In this document: in pieces, positions 1 through 8,345 of the stretch
How the letters are laid out: the number at the start of each line of letters is the position of its first letter
Position numbering within the stretch: position 1 is the first letter of the stretch
Assembly: GCA_031365465.1 (NCBI GenBank)
Contig: JANLYD010000045.1
Span: 1-15,732 of the forward strand
Source: JABFRJ01 sp031365465
GTDB taxonomy: Bacteria > Pseudomonadota > Alphaproteobacteria > Rhizobiales > Hyphomicrobiaceae
Direction of reading: 5' to 3'
Length of the DNA: 15,732 bases
Made by a program: the position numbers and the translations under genes
The notes under the pieces: model-generated
The model's input: the letters and a program-made list of their open reading frames with translations, nothing else
What the model was told of the DNA's origin: nothing
The model's database searches: none

Positions 1-1049
1 CAGCCAAATACCACGTCAGGCAACATCTGGCCGACGACATGACGTGAGCAGACGGCGGCGGGTTTGGGTGCGTTCAAAATGGAGCCGGGCGGTGCAAAGA
101 CGGTCAGCGGCGCGAGCGAACCGGCGTTGTTCGGGATCGACCCGGCGACGATGCAACCCAAACCAAACACGGTATAGGCTGTGGTGTAGGCCATGGGCAC
201 GTTGATGCCGCGATTGGCTGCGGGACTGGTGCCGGTATAGTCGACGTGAATACCGGTTTCGCTGACGGTCGTCGTGGCGGTCAAAGTGATGGGGCTGTCG
301 TAGCCGTCGGTGACCATGGTGTTGGTCCACTGACCTTTCGGCAGTTTGGCAATTTCGGCCAGGACGGCTGAGCGCGAGCGCACATAGATGTGCTCCGCCA
401 GCACTGAAAGTTCATCGAGCGCGAATTCTTCGAGCATTTCGACAAGCCGGCGGCAGCCCACGTCGTTGCACGCGGTGAGAGAGTAGACGTCACCCACTGT
501 GTCGATCGGCAGCCGAGTGTTCGCCTTGATGATGGCCATCAGCGTTTCGTTGACGCGGCCCTGGTCGAGGATCTTGAGGAAGGGAATGTAGAGACCTTCC
601 ATAAAAACGTCGCTGCCGTCAGGGCCGAAACCGATGCCGCCGATATCGATCAAGTGCGACGTGCAGGAGAAAAGTCCGATCAGCCGGCCCCGGTGGAAGC
701 ACGGCGTGGTGATGACGAAGTCGTTGAGATGACCGGTGCCCATCCACGGATCATTCGTGATATAGGCGTCGCCTTCTTTCATGGTGTCGAGGCCGAAGTG
801 GGCAATGAAGTGCTTGACCGACTCTGCCATGGAATTGACATGGCCCGGAGTTCCCGTGACGGCCTGCGCGAGCATGCGACCCTGAGCATCGAAGAGGCCG
901 GCTGAGAGGTCGCCCGCTTCGCGTACCATGGGCGAGAAAGCCGTGCGCAGCAGCGTCTGCGCCTGCTCCTCGACAATGGCGATCAGCCGGTTCCACATGA
1001 TCTGCAACTCGATGTCGCCCAACGGCCGTGTCATGTGGGTGCTGGTCAT
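1..1049 (-). CDS. hyuB: Hydantoinase/oxoprolinase subunit B (HyuB family), N-terminal part, cut by window edge
   Basis: HyuB-family subunit, which works with HyuA in ATP-dependent ring opening of hydantoins or 5-oxoproline, or in related carboxylations; it is cytoplasmic. About 349 codons are visible, against a usual length of roughly 520-600, and the frame stays open to position 1. Visible family features are an N-terminal helix region with MWNRL and AFSPMVREAGDLSAGLFDAQGR, then NDPWMGTGHLNDF, then SHLIDIGG, and HVVGQMLPDVVFG near the edge. The start at 1049 (MTSTHMTRPLG) leaves 21 nt after the hyuA stop. The ATG at 1034 (MTRPLG) is a possible alternative. No strong Shine-Dalgarno sequence is seen, which fits translation coupled to hyuA. 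The family assignment is firm. The substrate cannot be read from the sequence: hydantoin, N-methylhydantoin, 5-oxoproline or a ketone are all possible in this superfamily. Confidence 0.9.
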   Translation of the reverse strand, partial: MTSTHMTRPLGDIELQIMWNRLIAIVEEQAQTLLRTAFSPMVREAGDLSAGLFDAQGRMLAQAVTGTPGHVNSMAESVKHFIAHFGLDTMKEGDAYITNDPWMGTGHLNDFVITTPCFHRGRLIGLFSCTSHLIDIGGIGFGPDGSDVFMEGLYIPFLKILDQGRVNETLMAIIKANTRLPIDTVGDVYSLTACNDVGCRRLVEMLEEFALDELSVLAEHIYVRSRSAVLAEIAKLPKGQWTNTMVTDGYDSPITLTATTTVSETGIHVDYTGTSPAANRGINVPMAYTTAYTVFGLGCIVAGSIPNNAGSLAPLTVFAPPGSILNAPKPAAVCSRHVVGQMLPDVVFG

Positions 1050-1070
1050 AAGGTGATGTCCGGATGGCGA

Positions 1071-3170
1071 TCAGGATTTGGCGGTCAAGACAAGGGCGTG
1101 TCCACCGTCGACGGCGACGTCGAAGGTCGGAGATACGTAGGTGGCGGTGCTGGCCTCGACGATAATCGCTGGTCCCGAGATTGTCATGCCCGGCTCGAGG
1201 GTGGTGCGATCGAGCACGGGGACCGTCAACGTCTTACCGAGACGAGTGTCGTAGATGCGGCGCTTGCCAATGGGTTTAGCTGCGGTCCTCGATCGGACGC
1301 TTGCGATGGCCTGTGGCACTTCGACAGACGTTGATACCGTGACCATCCAGCTCATGATTTCAATGGCCGCTCCGGGTATGTGACGGGCGAAAAGCCGCGT
1401 GTAGTCGGCTTCAAAAGTCTGCCGCATCGTGTCGGCAGCTTTCGTGGACAACGGCCCGTCAGGTAACGCGATGGCGATTTCGTGCCCCTGACCGGCGTAA
1501 CGCATGAAGGCAGAGCGCCGGGCCGTCATTGCGGATGCGCCGGCCGCCGACCGGCAGTGTTCGCCTGCCTGGTGCTCCATCTCGACGAGAAGCGAGTTGG
1601 CGAACTTCGGGTCGAAACGGTCGAGCCGCATATAACGTGAGCGCACCTGCTCGTAGGCCGCGGGCGCGGCGAGAAATCCAATGGCAGAGCCGACGCCTGC
1701 ATCAGCCGGCACGATCACCCGGCGAATGCCGAGCTTTTCCGCGAGGCGGCTCGCATGCAGGGGTGCTGCGCCGCCGAAGGCGATCAGCGTACGATCGGCA
1801 ACAGCGGCTCCGCGTTCGACGGCATGGACGCGGGCGGCGTTCGACATGTTCTCGTCGACAATTTCCGAAACGCCGTAGGCGGCGACCTCGGCAGTTGCCT
1901 TCAACGCATCGCCGACACGAAGTTTGAGAGCCGCTTCGGCGCTGGCTGCGCTGAGCAAGATGCGTCCGCCGGCGAAATTGGCGGGGTCTATCTTCCCAAG
2001 CACGAGATCTGCGTCTGTGACGGTCGGTTCCGTTCCGCCGTTGCCGTAGCAGGCGGGGCCCGGTTCGGCGCCAGCGCTGTCTGGACCGACACAGATGCGT
2101 TTCAGGCCGTCGACGCGAGCGATGGACCCGCCACCGGCGCCAATCTCGACCATCTCGATGACCGGGATACGCACTGGGCTACCGCTGCCCTTCTTGAAGC
2201 GCGATTGGCGGTCGATCTCGAACGTGCGCGCGAGCAGCGGCACGCCGTTGTCGATGAGGCAGATTTTGGCGGTCGTGCCTCCCATGTCGAAGGAAAGGAC
2301 GCGCATCTCGCCCCGTTCCAGCGCAAGGCGCGCGGCAAGGATGGCACCGCCTGCCGGCCCGGATTCGACGAGGCGGATCGGGAAGCGCGAGGCGGTATCG
2401 AGGCTGGCTAAACTGCCGCCGGACGTCATGAGGTGAATGGGCGCCGCATAGCCGAGTTCGAGGGCCGCTGCCTGCAGACGATGTAGATAACCAGAGATAA
2501 GAGGACGGACGTAGGCGTTGGCGACCGCTGTGCAGGTGCGCTCGTACTCGCGGGCCTCGGGACATACCTCCGACGAGAGGGTTACGCTGATCGACGGACA
2601 CGCGTCTGCCAGGATCGTGCCGATGCGCTGCTCGTGACCGGAGTTGGCATACGAATGCATCAGCGCCACTGCAACGGACTGGATTCCGCAGGCCGTCAAA
2701 TGCTGTGCGACGGCGAGCACCGCCGCTTCGTCCAGCACCCGCCGCACGGTGCCAGATGCATCGATGCGTTCCGGGACCGTGAAACGCAGGTCGCGTGAGA
2801 CCAGCGGTGGCGTCTTCACGATGTTGATGTCGTACTGGTCAAAGCGGCTTTCATCGGCGATCTCGATGACGTCGCGAAAACCGTCAGTGGCGATCAGCGC
2901 GGTGCGGGCCCCTTTGCGCTCGATGATGGCGTTGGTGGCCAAGGTGGTGCCATGGATGAAGACGTCGATGTCGGCAAAGGTGCGTCCGGCCGCGTGAAGC
3001 ACGCTACGTGTGCCATCGATGATAGCTTGCTCGGGTGCGCGGGGAGTGGTCAGAACCTTGTGGGTGTAGCGTTGGGAACCGACTTCCAGAACGATATCTG
3101 TAAAGGTGCCGCCCACGTCGACGGCGAGCCTGACGGATGGATGTGTCGCCCGCAAGTCCGGTGGCGTCAT
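1071..3170 (-). CDS. hyuA: Hydantoinase/oxoprolinase subunit A (HyuA family)
   Basis: ATP-binding subunit of a hydantoinase/5-oxoprolinase/acetone-carboxylase superfamily enzyme, 699 aa, a normal length for stand-alone HyuA. The order is an N-terminal Hydant_A_N domain with the phosphate motif DVGGTFTD (residues 18-25), a central hydantoinase_A domain with FDMGGTTAK (294-302) and GAGGGSIAR (344-352) followed by SAGAEPGPACYG, the ASKHA adenosine-type motif GGAAPLHA (466-473), and a C-terminal beta-rich domain. The ATG at 3170 was chosen over the GTG at 3194 because AAGGA lies 9 nt before it. The gene precedes hyuB by 21 nt and the two surely form one unit. Upstream lies a 177-nt gap and then the ABC ATPase gene on the same strand. 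Family and subunit assignment are firm. The N-methylhydantoinase label commonly given to such proteins is only a guess at substrate. Confidence 0.93.
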   Translation of the reverse strand: MTPPDLRATHPSVRLAVDVGGTFTDIVLEVGSQRYTHKVLTTPRAPEQAIIDGTRSVLHAAGRTFADIDVFIHGTTLATNAIIERKGARTALIATDGFRDVIEIADESRFDQYDINIVKTPPLVSRDLRFTVPERIDASGTVRRVLDEAAVLAVAQHLTACGIQSVAVALMHSYANSGHEQRIGTILADACPSISVTLSSEVCPEAREYERTCTAVANAYVRPLISGYLHRLQAAALELGYAAPIHLMTSGGSLASLDTASRFPIRLVESGPAGGAILAARLALERGEMRVLSFDMGGTTAKICLIDNGVPLLARTFEIDRQSRFKKGSGSPVRIPVIEMVEIGAGGGSIARVDGLKRICVGPDSAGAEPGPACYGNGGTEPTVTDADLVLGKIDPANFAGGRILLSAASAEAALKLRVGDALKATAEVAAYGVSEIVDENMSNAARVHAVERGAAVADRTLIAFGGAAPLHASRLAEKLGIRRVIVPADAGVGSAIGFLAAPAAYEQVRSRYMRLDRFDPKFANSLLVEMEHQAGEHCRSAAGASAMTARRSAFMRYAGQGHEIAIALPDGPLSTKAADTMRQTFEADYTRLFARHIPGAAIEIMSWMVTVSTSVEVPQAIASVRSRTAAKPIGKRRIYDTRLGKTLTVPVLDRTTLEPGMTISGPAIIVEASTATYVSPTFDVAVDGGHALVLTAKS

Positions 3171-3179
3171 GATGCGAAG

Positions 3180-3184
3180 TCCTT
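3180..3184 (-). promoter_or_regulatory. Ribosome binding site for hyuA
   Basis: The minus strand reads AAGGA 9 nt before the ATG at 3170. This supports the shorter hyuA start over the GTG 24 nt upstream. Confidence 0.6.
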
Positions 3185-3254
3185 GTTGAAACACGCGGCG
3201 TCGATCGAGCTGGGGTGCGCGGTGTAAGGAGACTGGATCTAGAACCAGGGGCAG

Positions 3255-3294
3255 GCAATCGGCGATTGCGACACTTCAGTCGAGACAGAGTGTC
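3255..3294 (-). other. Two adjacent inverted repeats in the ATPase-hyuA gap
   Basis: The gap 3171-3347 holds no gene that I can support. It contains two perfect 6-bp inverted repeats side by side. GCAATC/GATTGC has a 3-nt loop (3255-3269), and GACACT/AGTGTC has a 13-nt spacer (3270-3275 and 3289-3294). Neither is followed by a T-tract on the minus strand, so they are not a clear intrinsic terminator. They could be weak hairpins or an operator for hyuAB. Only a very weak promoter-like match (TTGATC, 17 nt, GACACT) is visible there. Function unknown. Confidence 0.3.
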
Positions 3295-3347
3295 AGCTTG
3301 CAGACGGGGAAGATCAAAGGGGAATTGCCTTGTCCAGAGCGAGTCGG

Positions 3348-4427
3348 TCACGCCCGTGATGGCAGCAGGCTGCCCTGCGCATCGAACACGTGGCATCGGT
3401 CGGCGGGAATGATGATGGGCACCGTCTCGCCACGGCCGATGTGCGCTTGCCCGACGATCTGTACCACCAGCGTTTGACCGTTGGCGAGCGCTCCGTGCAG
3501 CACAGTATTACCTCCCAGTTGCTCGGCAAGATTGACGACCACGGGCAACCCGCCGGGGCCAACTTCGCAGTGCTCGGGACGAATGCCCAGAGTAACAGCC
3601 TGTCCACTGGCGATAACGATGTTCCGATTGGGGAGCACGATTGAGACGCCGCTGGCCAGTTCGAGGTTGATGCCGGTGGAACTGCCGTTGGCGGTGGCCG
3701 CAATGAAGTTCATTTTCGGGCTGCCGATGAAACCCGCGACGAACTGATTGCAGGGATGATTATAGAGATCGAGCGGTGTTCCGACCTGCTCGATACGGCC
3801 GGCGCGAAGCACCACGATACGATCCGCCATCGTCATCGCCTCCACCTGATCATGCGTCACGTAGATCATCGTGGCGCCCAAGTCGGCATGCAACTTCGAG
3901 AGTTCGACGCGCATCTGCACTCGGAGTTCGGCGTCCAGGTTCGACAGCGGTTCGTCGAACAAGAACAGCTTTGGCGCGCGGACGATCGCGCGGCCGATTG
4001 CAACGCGCTGGCGCTGACCACCGGAGAGCGCCTTGGGTTTGCGCTGCAGATAATCCTCGATCTGCAACAGACGGGCTGCGCGCGTCACGCGTTCATCGAT
4101 GATGTGCCGCTTTAGGCCAGCGGTTTCCAACCCGAAACTGAGGTTCTTGTAGACGGTCATGTGCGGATAGAGCGCGTAGGACTGAAACACCATCGCAATC
4201 TCGCGCTTGGCGGGCGGCATTTCATTCACGCGCCTGTCGTCGATGCGCAATTCGCCATCGGTGATCTCTTCGAGGCCGGCGATCATGCGCAGAAGGGTGG
4301 ATTTTCCGCAGCCGGAGGGACCGACGAACACCACGAATTCGCCGTGCGCGATATCGAGATCGACGCCGTGAATGATGCGGATTGCGCCGTAGTTTTTGGT
4401 TAGCCCGCGAAGCTTCAATTCAGCCAT
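3348..4427 (-). CDS. Sugar-type ABC importer ATPase (MalK/UgpC family)
   Basis: Cytoplasmic ATPase that powers the importer encoded upstream, 359 aa from the ATG at 4427. In order it shows the Walker A motif GPSGCGKST (36-44), Q-loop Q82, signature LSGGQ (134-138), Walker B ending in DE (158-159), D-loop SNLD and switch H192. A C-terminal TOBE-type region of about 120 residues follows, containing GIRPEHCEVG, as in the MalK/UgpC/MsmK group. The start MAELKLRGLTKNYG is supported by GGGAG 8 nt upstream and overlaps the end of the preceding dehydrogenase gene by 8 nt. A longer reading from 4493 adds 22 residues that do not look like the family. It is the last gene of the overlapping unit; hyuA follows after 177 nt. 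Substrate is not determined by this subunit. Confidence 0.93.
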   Translation of the reverse strand: MAELKLRGLTKNYGAIRIIHGVDLDIAHGEFVVFVGPSGCGKSTLLRMIAGLEEITDGELRIDDRRVNEMPPAKREIAMVFQSYALYPHMTVYKNLSFGLETAGLKRHIIDERVTRAARLLQIEDYLQRKPKALSGGQRQRVAIGRAIVRAPKLFLFDEPLSNLDAELRVQMRVELSKLHADLGATMIYVTHDQVEAMTMADRIVVLRAGRIEQVGTPLDLYNHPCNQFVAGFIGSPKMNFIAATANGSSTGINLELASGVSIVLPNRNIVIASGQAVTLGIRPEHCEVGPGGLPVVVNLAEQLGGNTVLHGALANGQTLVVQIVGQAHIGRGETVPIIIPADRCHVFDAQGSLLPSRA

Positions 4428-5526
4428 TAGCCGCGCTCCCGGTATTCCAGCGGCGGTTTGCTGGAATCCAGTTGCCGTACTTGGAATGGTCACGGGCGAT
4501 CGGCAGCGTCACGGCAGTTCCCGATTCCGCCGAATGATAAATCGCGGTGATCAATTCCAACGACGCGCGCGCGTCGGCGAGCGTGACCGGCAGCGGGCTG
4601 CCGCCGGTGATACTGGCATGGATGCGGGCGAATTGGCCGGCGAATGATTGAGCGCTTGGCTGGAAGCCGGCAAGAACGGTTGCGATTTGCGCTTCGATTT
4701 CAGGTGACTTGGCCTTGAAGTACCAGGGGTCTTCACCGATCCGATAGGGATGCGCGCTGCGGCTCTCGACAGTCAAATTCGAAAACATGAAGCGGATGCG
4801 GGACAACTCCTCCGCCGCGCCCAACGTTACCGACAGGGTCGCCAGCGATCCATCGGCCATTTCGATCGAAACCGCCGCGCAATCCTCGACTTCGATCGGG
4901 TTCACGCGCGTTGCTAGCCGGGCATAGGCGCTTTTCACCGGGCCGTTGACGTACGACAGGATGTCGTGGGCATGGATCGCCTGGCTCAGACAGCAACCGC
5001 CGAGTTCGGTCGCCCACTTACCGCGCCAGGGCACCGAATAATAGTCGGCGTCGCGTCGCCACGATGTTTCGATCGTCGCGAGGAAAGGCGTGCCGCAGAC
5101 GCCATGCTCCTGCAGCAACTTCAATTTCTGCAGGCCGTTGCCGAACCGGTACTGAAAGATCGGCGACAATGTCCCTTTCGATTGCGCTGCGGCCAGTTCG
5201 AGAGCATCGACGTCGCGGAGAGATCCGGTGATTGGTTTTTCGCAAATGACATGCAGGTTTGCTGCCAGCGCCTGCTCGATCAATCGGCGATGTGTGTCGG
5301 GCGGCGTGCAGATGTCGATGATGTCGAGGTCCGGGATCTTCAACAGGTCGGTGAAATTTGTGATCACCTGCGCGCCTTGATGCGCTTTCGCCGCTGCGGC
5401 TGCCTTGTCGGCATTCAAATCGCAGACGGCGTGGACCCGATATTGCTCGGGTAACTCGGCGTAGGCCGCGAGATGAGTGCTGCCGATGCCCAGTCCGACG
5501 ACGGCCACGTTCAATGTGCGGCTCAT
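4420..5526 (-). CDS. Gfo/Idh/MocA-family oxidoreductase (second of two)
   Basis: NAD(P)-dependent dehydrogenase of the Gfo/Idh/MocA family, 368 aa, cytoplasmic. The Rossmann part starts at once with VAVVGLGIGSTH (GxGxxS at 11-16). The catalytic-lysine motif EKP is at 96-98. The C-terminal alpha/beta domain carries GGCCLSQAIHAHD, matching the family's GG...H..D catalytic segment. The ATG at 5526 is preceded by GGAG 7 nt upstream and forms an ATGA overlap with the previous gene's stop. An N-terminal extension to 5676 would lie inside that gene and is rejected. It sits between the first dehydrogenase and the ABC ATPase, overlapping both, so it very likely acts on the imported compound or its oxidation product. 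Family members oxidise sugars, inositols and sugar acids; the exact substrate is not known. Confidence 0.9.
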   Translation of the reverse strand: MSRTLNVAVVGLGIGSTHLAAYAELPEQYRVHAVCDLNADKAAAAAKAHQGAQVITNFTDLLKIPDLDIIDICTPPDTHRRLIEQALAANLHVICEKPITGSLRDVDALELAAAQSKGTLSPIFQYRFGNGLQKLKLLQEHGVCGTPFLATIETSWRRDADYYSVPWRGKWATELGGCCLSQAIHAHDILSYVNGPVKSAYARLATRVNPIEVEDCAAVSIEMADGSLATLSVTLGAAEELSRIRFMFSNLTVESRSAHPYRIGEDPWYFKAKSPEIEAQIATVLAGFQPSAQSFAGQFARIHASITGGSPLPVTLADARASLELITAIYHSAESGTAVTLPIARDHSKYGNWIPANRRWNTGSAANG

Positions 5527-6554
5527 GATTGAACTCCGACGCGGGTCGCCATCGCTTCGGCTTTGAGCGCAAGTTCGGTGGCGAGAAAACAGTGCGCCTG
5601 CGTCATCGCGGTTTCCGTTCGGTCGAAGATATCGGCGATGAGACGGAGGCCATAGGGAAGTGGTTCGCTGGAGCAATCGAGCCGCTGGATGCCTTTCTGA
5701 TCGACGAGAATAAGGTGGTCGCCGCCGGGCCGGCCGCCGACGTCGATATACTTGCGCAGTTCGATATATCCGTCCGTGCCGAGGATGGTCAGGCGGCCGT
5801 CGCCCCAGACCGGCAAACCTTTCGGCGTGTACCAGTCGACGCGAATATATCCAGTGCCGCCGTTGCCGCGTAGCAGCACTTCGCCGAAATCTTCGAGTTC
5901 AGGTTTGTGTGGGTTGGCATGATTGGCGATGTGGGAGGCAACGACTTGAGCTTGCGTCGAGCCGGTAAAATGCAGGAACTGGTCGCACTGGTGGGCCGCG
6001 ATATCGCAGAGTATGCCGCCATAGCGTGCGCGTTGGTAGAACCAGTCGGGTCTGGGATTGTTGTTGAGCGCGTGGGGGCCAAGGCCGACGGTTTGCACGA
6101 CTTTGCCGATGGCGCCGGCGGCGACGAGCTGGCTGGCCTTTTCGGTGGCGCGGTTTTCAAAGCGCTCGGAATAGCAGACAGAGAAGATGCGCTGGGTCTC
6201 GGCTTGCACACGCCGTAGCTGCTCCAATTGTTCCAGCGTGATGGCGCCGGGTTTGTCCACCATGACGTCCTTGCCCGCGCGCATGCACTCGATCGCGGTG
6301 GCGACCCTGATATCGGGGGTGATCGCGCTGACGATCAATTTGATCTCGGCATTGTCAAGTATCTCACGATGATCTGACACGCGCCGAGCTTGCGGAAAGG
6401 ATGTGAGGTAGGCAGCGGCGGCTTCGTCTTCGACGGCATGCACAGCGACGAGTTCGGCGCCGGCGTCGAGCATGGCTTTAGTCTGGCCGTAGATGTGGCT
6501 GTGATTGAGACCGATCGCTGCGAATTTCAAACGGCGCTTTGCTGCAGTCGTCAT
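5523..6554 (-). CDS. Gfo/Idh/MocA-family oxidoreductase (first of two)
   Basis: NAD(P)-dependent dehydrogenase of the Gfo/Idh/MocA family, 343 aa, cytoplasmic. The nucleotide-binding start is unusual: FAAIGLNHSHIYGQ (residues 11-24) has GLNHSH where the classical glycine-rich GxGxxG stands. The rest is conventional: VDKPGAIT with the lysine motif DKP at 100-102, and GGILCDIAAHQCDQFLHF with the expected H and D residues. The ATG at 6554 overlaps the permease stop by 4 nt, and the gene overlaps the next dehydrogenase by 4 nt. It is clearly different in sequence from that neighbour, so the pair looks like two successive or partnered oxidations rather than a recent duplication. Substrate unknown. 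Confidence 0.88.
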   Translation of the reverse strand: MTTAAKRRLKFAAIGLNHSHIYGQTKAMLDAGAELVAVHAVEDEAAAAYLTSFPQARRVSDHREILDNAEIKLIVSAITPDIRVATAIECMRAGKDVMVDKPGAITLEQLEQLRRVQAETQRIFSVCYSERFENRATEKASQLVAAGAIGKVVQTVGLGPHALNNNPRPDWFYQRARYGGILCDIAAHQCDQFLHFTGSTQAQVVASHIANHANPHKPELEDFGEVLLRGNGGTGYIRVDWYTPKGLPVWGDGRLTILGTDGYIELRKYIDVGGRPGGDHLILVDQKGIQRLDCSSEPLPYGLRLIADIFDRTETAMTQAHCFLATELALKAEAMATRVGVQS

Positions 6555-7423
6555 CGCTTCATACCCGACATGGCCACACCTTCGATGATGAGGCGTTGGA
6601 AGAACAAAAACACCAGGAAGATCGGCAATATCGCCAGAACCGACATGGCGAACAACTGGCCCCAGGCAGAGGTGCCTGTCGCGTCGACGAACGATCGAAG
6701 CGCCAATGGTACGGTGTAGTTCGCGCTGTCGTTGAGGTAGATCAGTGGGCCGAAAAAGTCGTTCCAGGTCCACAGAAACGAGAAGATGCCGGCCGTCGCC
6801 ATGACGGGGAGCGACAACGGCATGATCACTTTCCAATAAATGCGCCAGGGGCTGCAGCCATCCATCTGAGCGGCTTCATCGAGTTCGCGCGGGATGCCGC
6901 GGAAAAACTGCACCATCAAAAAGATGAAGAACGCGTCGGCGGCGAGATATTTTGGAACCACCAACGGCAAGACGGTATCGATCCAACCCAGCTGCAGGAA
7001 CAGGACATACTGCGGAATGAGTGTCACATGATAGGGCAGCATGAGCGTGCCCAGCATCAACGCGAACAACGGTTGCTTCCAGCGGAACTGCAGCCGCGCA
7101 AACGCATAGGCGGTCAGCGAACACGAGGCCAGATTGCCGATGACGACCAAAATCGCGATGACGAACGAATTCCAATAAAATCGCGTAAAGCTCGTTTGCA
7201 GCGCCGTCCAGCCATCGCGAAAATTTTTCGGATCGAGAGAGTGGGGGATGATCGAGAGGTCGGTGAAAATCGCATTTTCCGGTTTGAAGGCGGAGGCGAC
7301 CATCCACAGCAGCGGGTACAGCATGACGAACGAGGCGGCGATCAACAGGCCGTGACGCAGACACGCTGCAAGAAGCGTGCGGACGCGAGGGCCACTGAGC
7401 CGTTCAGCGTGCATCGTCTTCAT
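6551..7423 (-). CDS. Sugar-type ABC importer permease (MalG/UgpE-like)
   Basis: Inner-membrane permease subunit of the importer, 290 aa, of the MetI-type BPD_transp_1 family. Six hydrophobic segments are visible, at about 24-44, 86-106, 117-140, 150-172, 208-227 and 256-275. The cytoplasmic EAA loop reads RELDEAAQMDG (EAA at 183-185) and contacts the ATPase. The C-terminus (EGVAMSGMKR) is the usual form of MalG-like subunits. The start at 7423 (MKTMHAERL) overlaps the preceding permease gene by 20 nt; the ATG at 7414 is an alternative. It forms a heterodimer with the product of 7404-8345. Confidence 0.92.
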   Translation of the reverse strand: MKTMHAERLSGPRVRTLLAACLRHGLLIAASFVMLYPLLWMVASAFKPENAIFTDLSIIPHSLDPKNFRDGWTALQTSFTRFYWNSFVIAILVVIGNLASCSLTAYAFARLQFRWKQPLFALMLGTLMLPYHVTLIPQYVLFLQLGWIDTVLPLVVPKYLAADAFFIFLMVQFFRGIPRELDEAAQMDGCSPWRIYWKVIMPLSLPVMATAGIFSFLWTWNDFFGPLIYLNDSANYTVPLALRSFVDATGTSAWGQLFAMSVLAILPIFLVFLFFQRLIIEGVAMSGMKR

Positions 7424-8345
7424 AATGCACCCAGTATTTCGAGGTCAGGAAACTCAGCGCTGTGAAGGCGCCGATGATGATCAGAAGGACCCACGCCAGG
7501 GCTGCCGCATATCCCATCCGGAAATAGGCAAACGCCTCCTGATAGAGAAACAGGGTGTAGAACAGTGTGCTGTCGACCGGGCCGCCGGTGCCGCCGGATA
7601 TAATGAATGCTGGCGTGAAAGCCTTGAAGCCTTCGATCACCTGCAGCACCATGTTGAAGAAAATCACGGGCGCCAGCAGTGGCAAGGTAATGCGCCAGAA
7701 CTGGCGAAATTTCGAGGCACCATCGATCGAGGCTGCTTCGTAAAGGTCCTGCGGAATTTGCCTGAGGCCGGCCAGAAAGATAATCATCGGCGAGCCGAAT
7801 TGCCAAATTGCCAGGATCACGAGCGTGTAGACGGCTGTGTTCGGGTTCGAGATCCAGCTCGGTCCTTGAATACCGAACAGCCAGAACAGGAGCTGATTGA
7901 TGGTGCCGTTGCCTTCGAAGAGTTGTCGCCACAGCACCGCAATCGCGACCGAACCACCCAACAAGGAGGGAATGTAGAACACGGCGCGATAAATGCCGCC
8001 GCCACGCACAGCCTTGTCGAGCAGGGTGGCGATCAGGAGTGCGAAGGCGAGTTTCAGCGGTACCTCGAAAAGTAGATATGTGAAGGTGACTTTGAGGGCT
8101 TGATAGAAGCGGTAATCGGTCGTGAACATGCGCACGTAGTTGTCGGCTCCGACCCACACAGGCGGTGTCAGCAAATCGAACTTCGTGAACGACAGATAGA
8201 GCGATGCCAGCACCGGCCCGAGCGTGAAGACGAAGAAACCCAACAGCCAGGGGCCGAGAAAAGCGTAGGCCGCAAAATCGCGCCCGGTAAACCCGAACGC
8301 GGGACGCGACCGAAGTCTCGTTGTCTTGGGTTGGCCCGATGTCAT
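7404..8345 (-). CDS. Sugar-type ABC importer permease (MalF/UgpA-like)
   Basis: Inner-membrane permease subunit, 313 aa, MetI-type. It starts with a short charged N-terminus and a first helix (YAFLGPWLLGFFVFTLGPVL, about 27-46), which is typical of UgpA-like proteins. It carries the EAA loop IPQDLYEAASIDGAS (EAA at 203-205) followed by ITLPLLAPV. The window GGTGGPVDST before the last helices is also typical of this subunit. The ATG at 8345 overlaps the stop of the binding-protein gene as ATGA. It pairs with the MalG-like permease to form the membrane channel. Confidence 0.92.
   Translation of the reverse strand: MTSGQPKTTRLRSRPAFGFTGRDFAAYAFLGPWLLGFFVFTLGPVLASLYLSFTKFDLLTPPVWVGADNYVRMFTTDYRFYQALKVTFTYLLFEVPLKLAFALLIATLLDKAVRGGGIYRAVFYIPSLLGGSVAIAVLWRQLFEGNGTINQLLFWLFGIQGPSWISNPNTAVYTLVILAIWQFGSPMIIFLAGLRQIPQDLYEAASIDGASKFRQFWRITLPLLAPVIFFNMVLQVIEGFKAFTPAFIISGGTGGPVDSTLFYTLFLYQEAFAYFRMGYAAALAWVLLIIIGAFTALSFLTSKYWVHYEDDAR

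Noticed and set aside
1755..2411. 218-codon plus-strand open frame opposite hyuA
   Set aside because: It is a shadow of hyuA, whose motifs continue unbroken across the region.
5527..5676. 50-residue N-terminal extension of the second dehydrogenase
   Set aside because: It lies wholly inside the first dehydrogenase gene, and the family fold begins directly after the ATG at 5526, which has a good ribosome site.
6539..7465. 308-codon plus-strand open frame opposite the MalG-like permease
   Set aside because: It is rich in Gln, Arg and Asp with no domain pattern. The opposite strand encodes a clear MetI-type permease.
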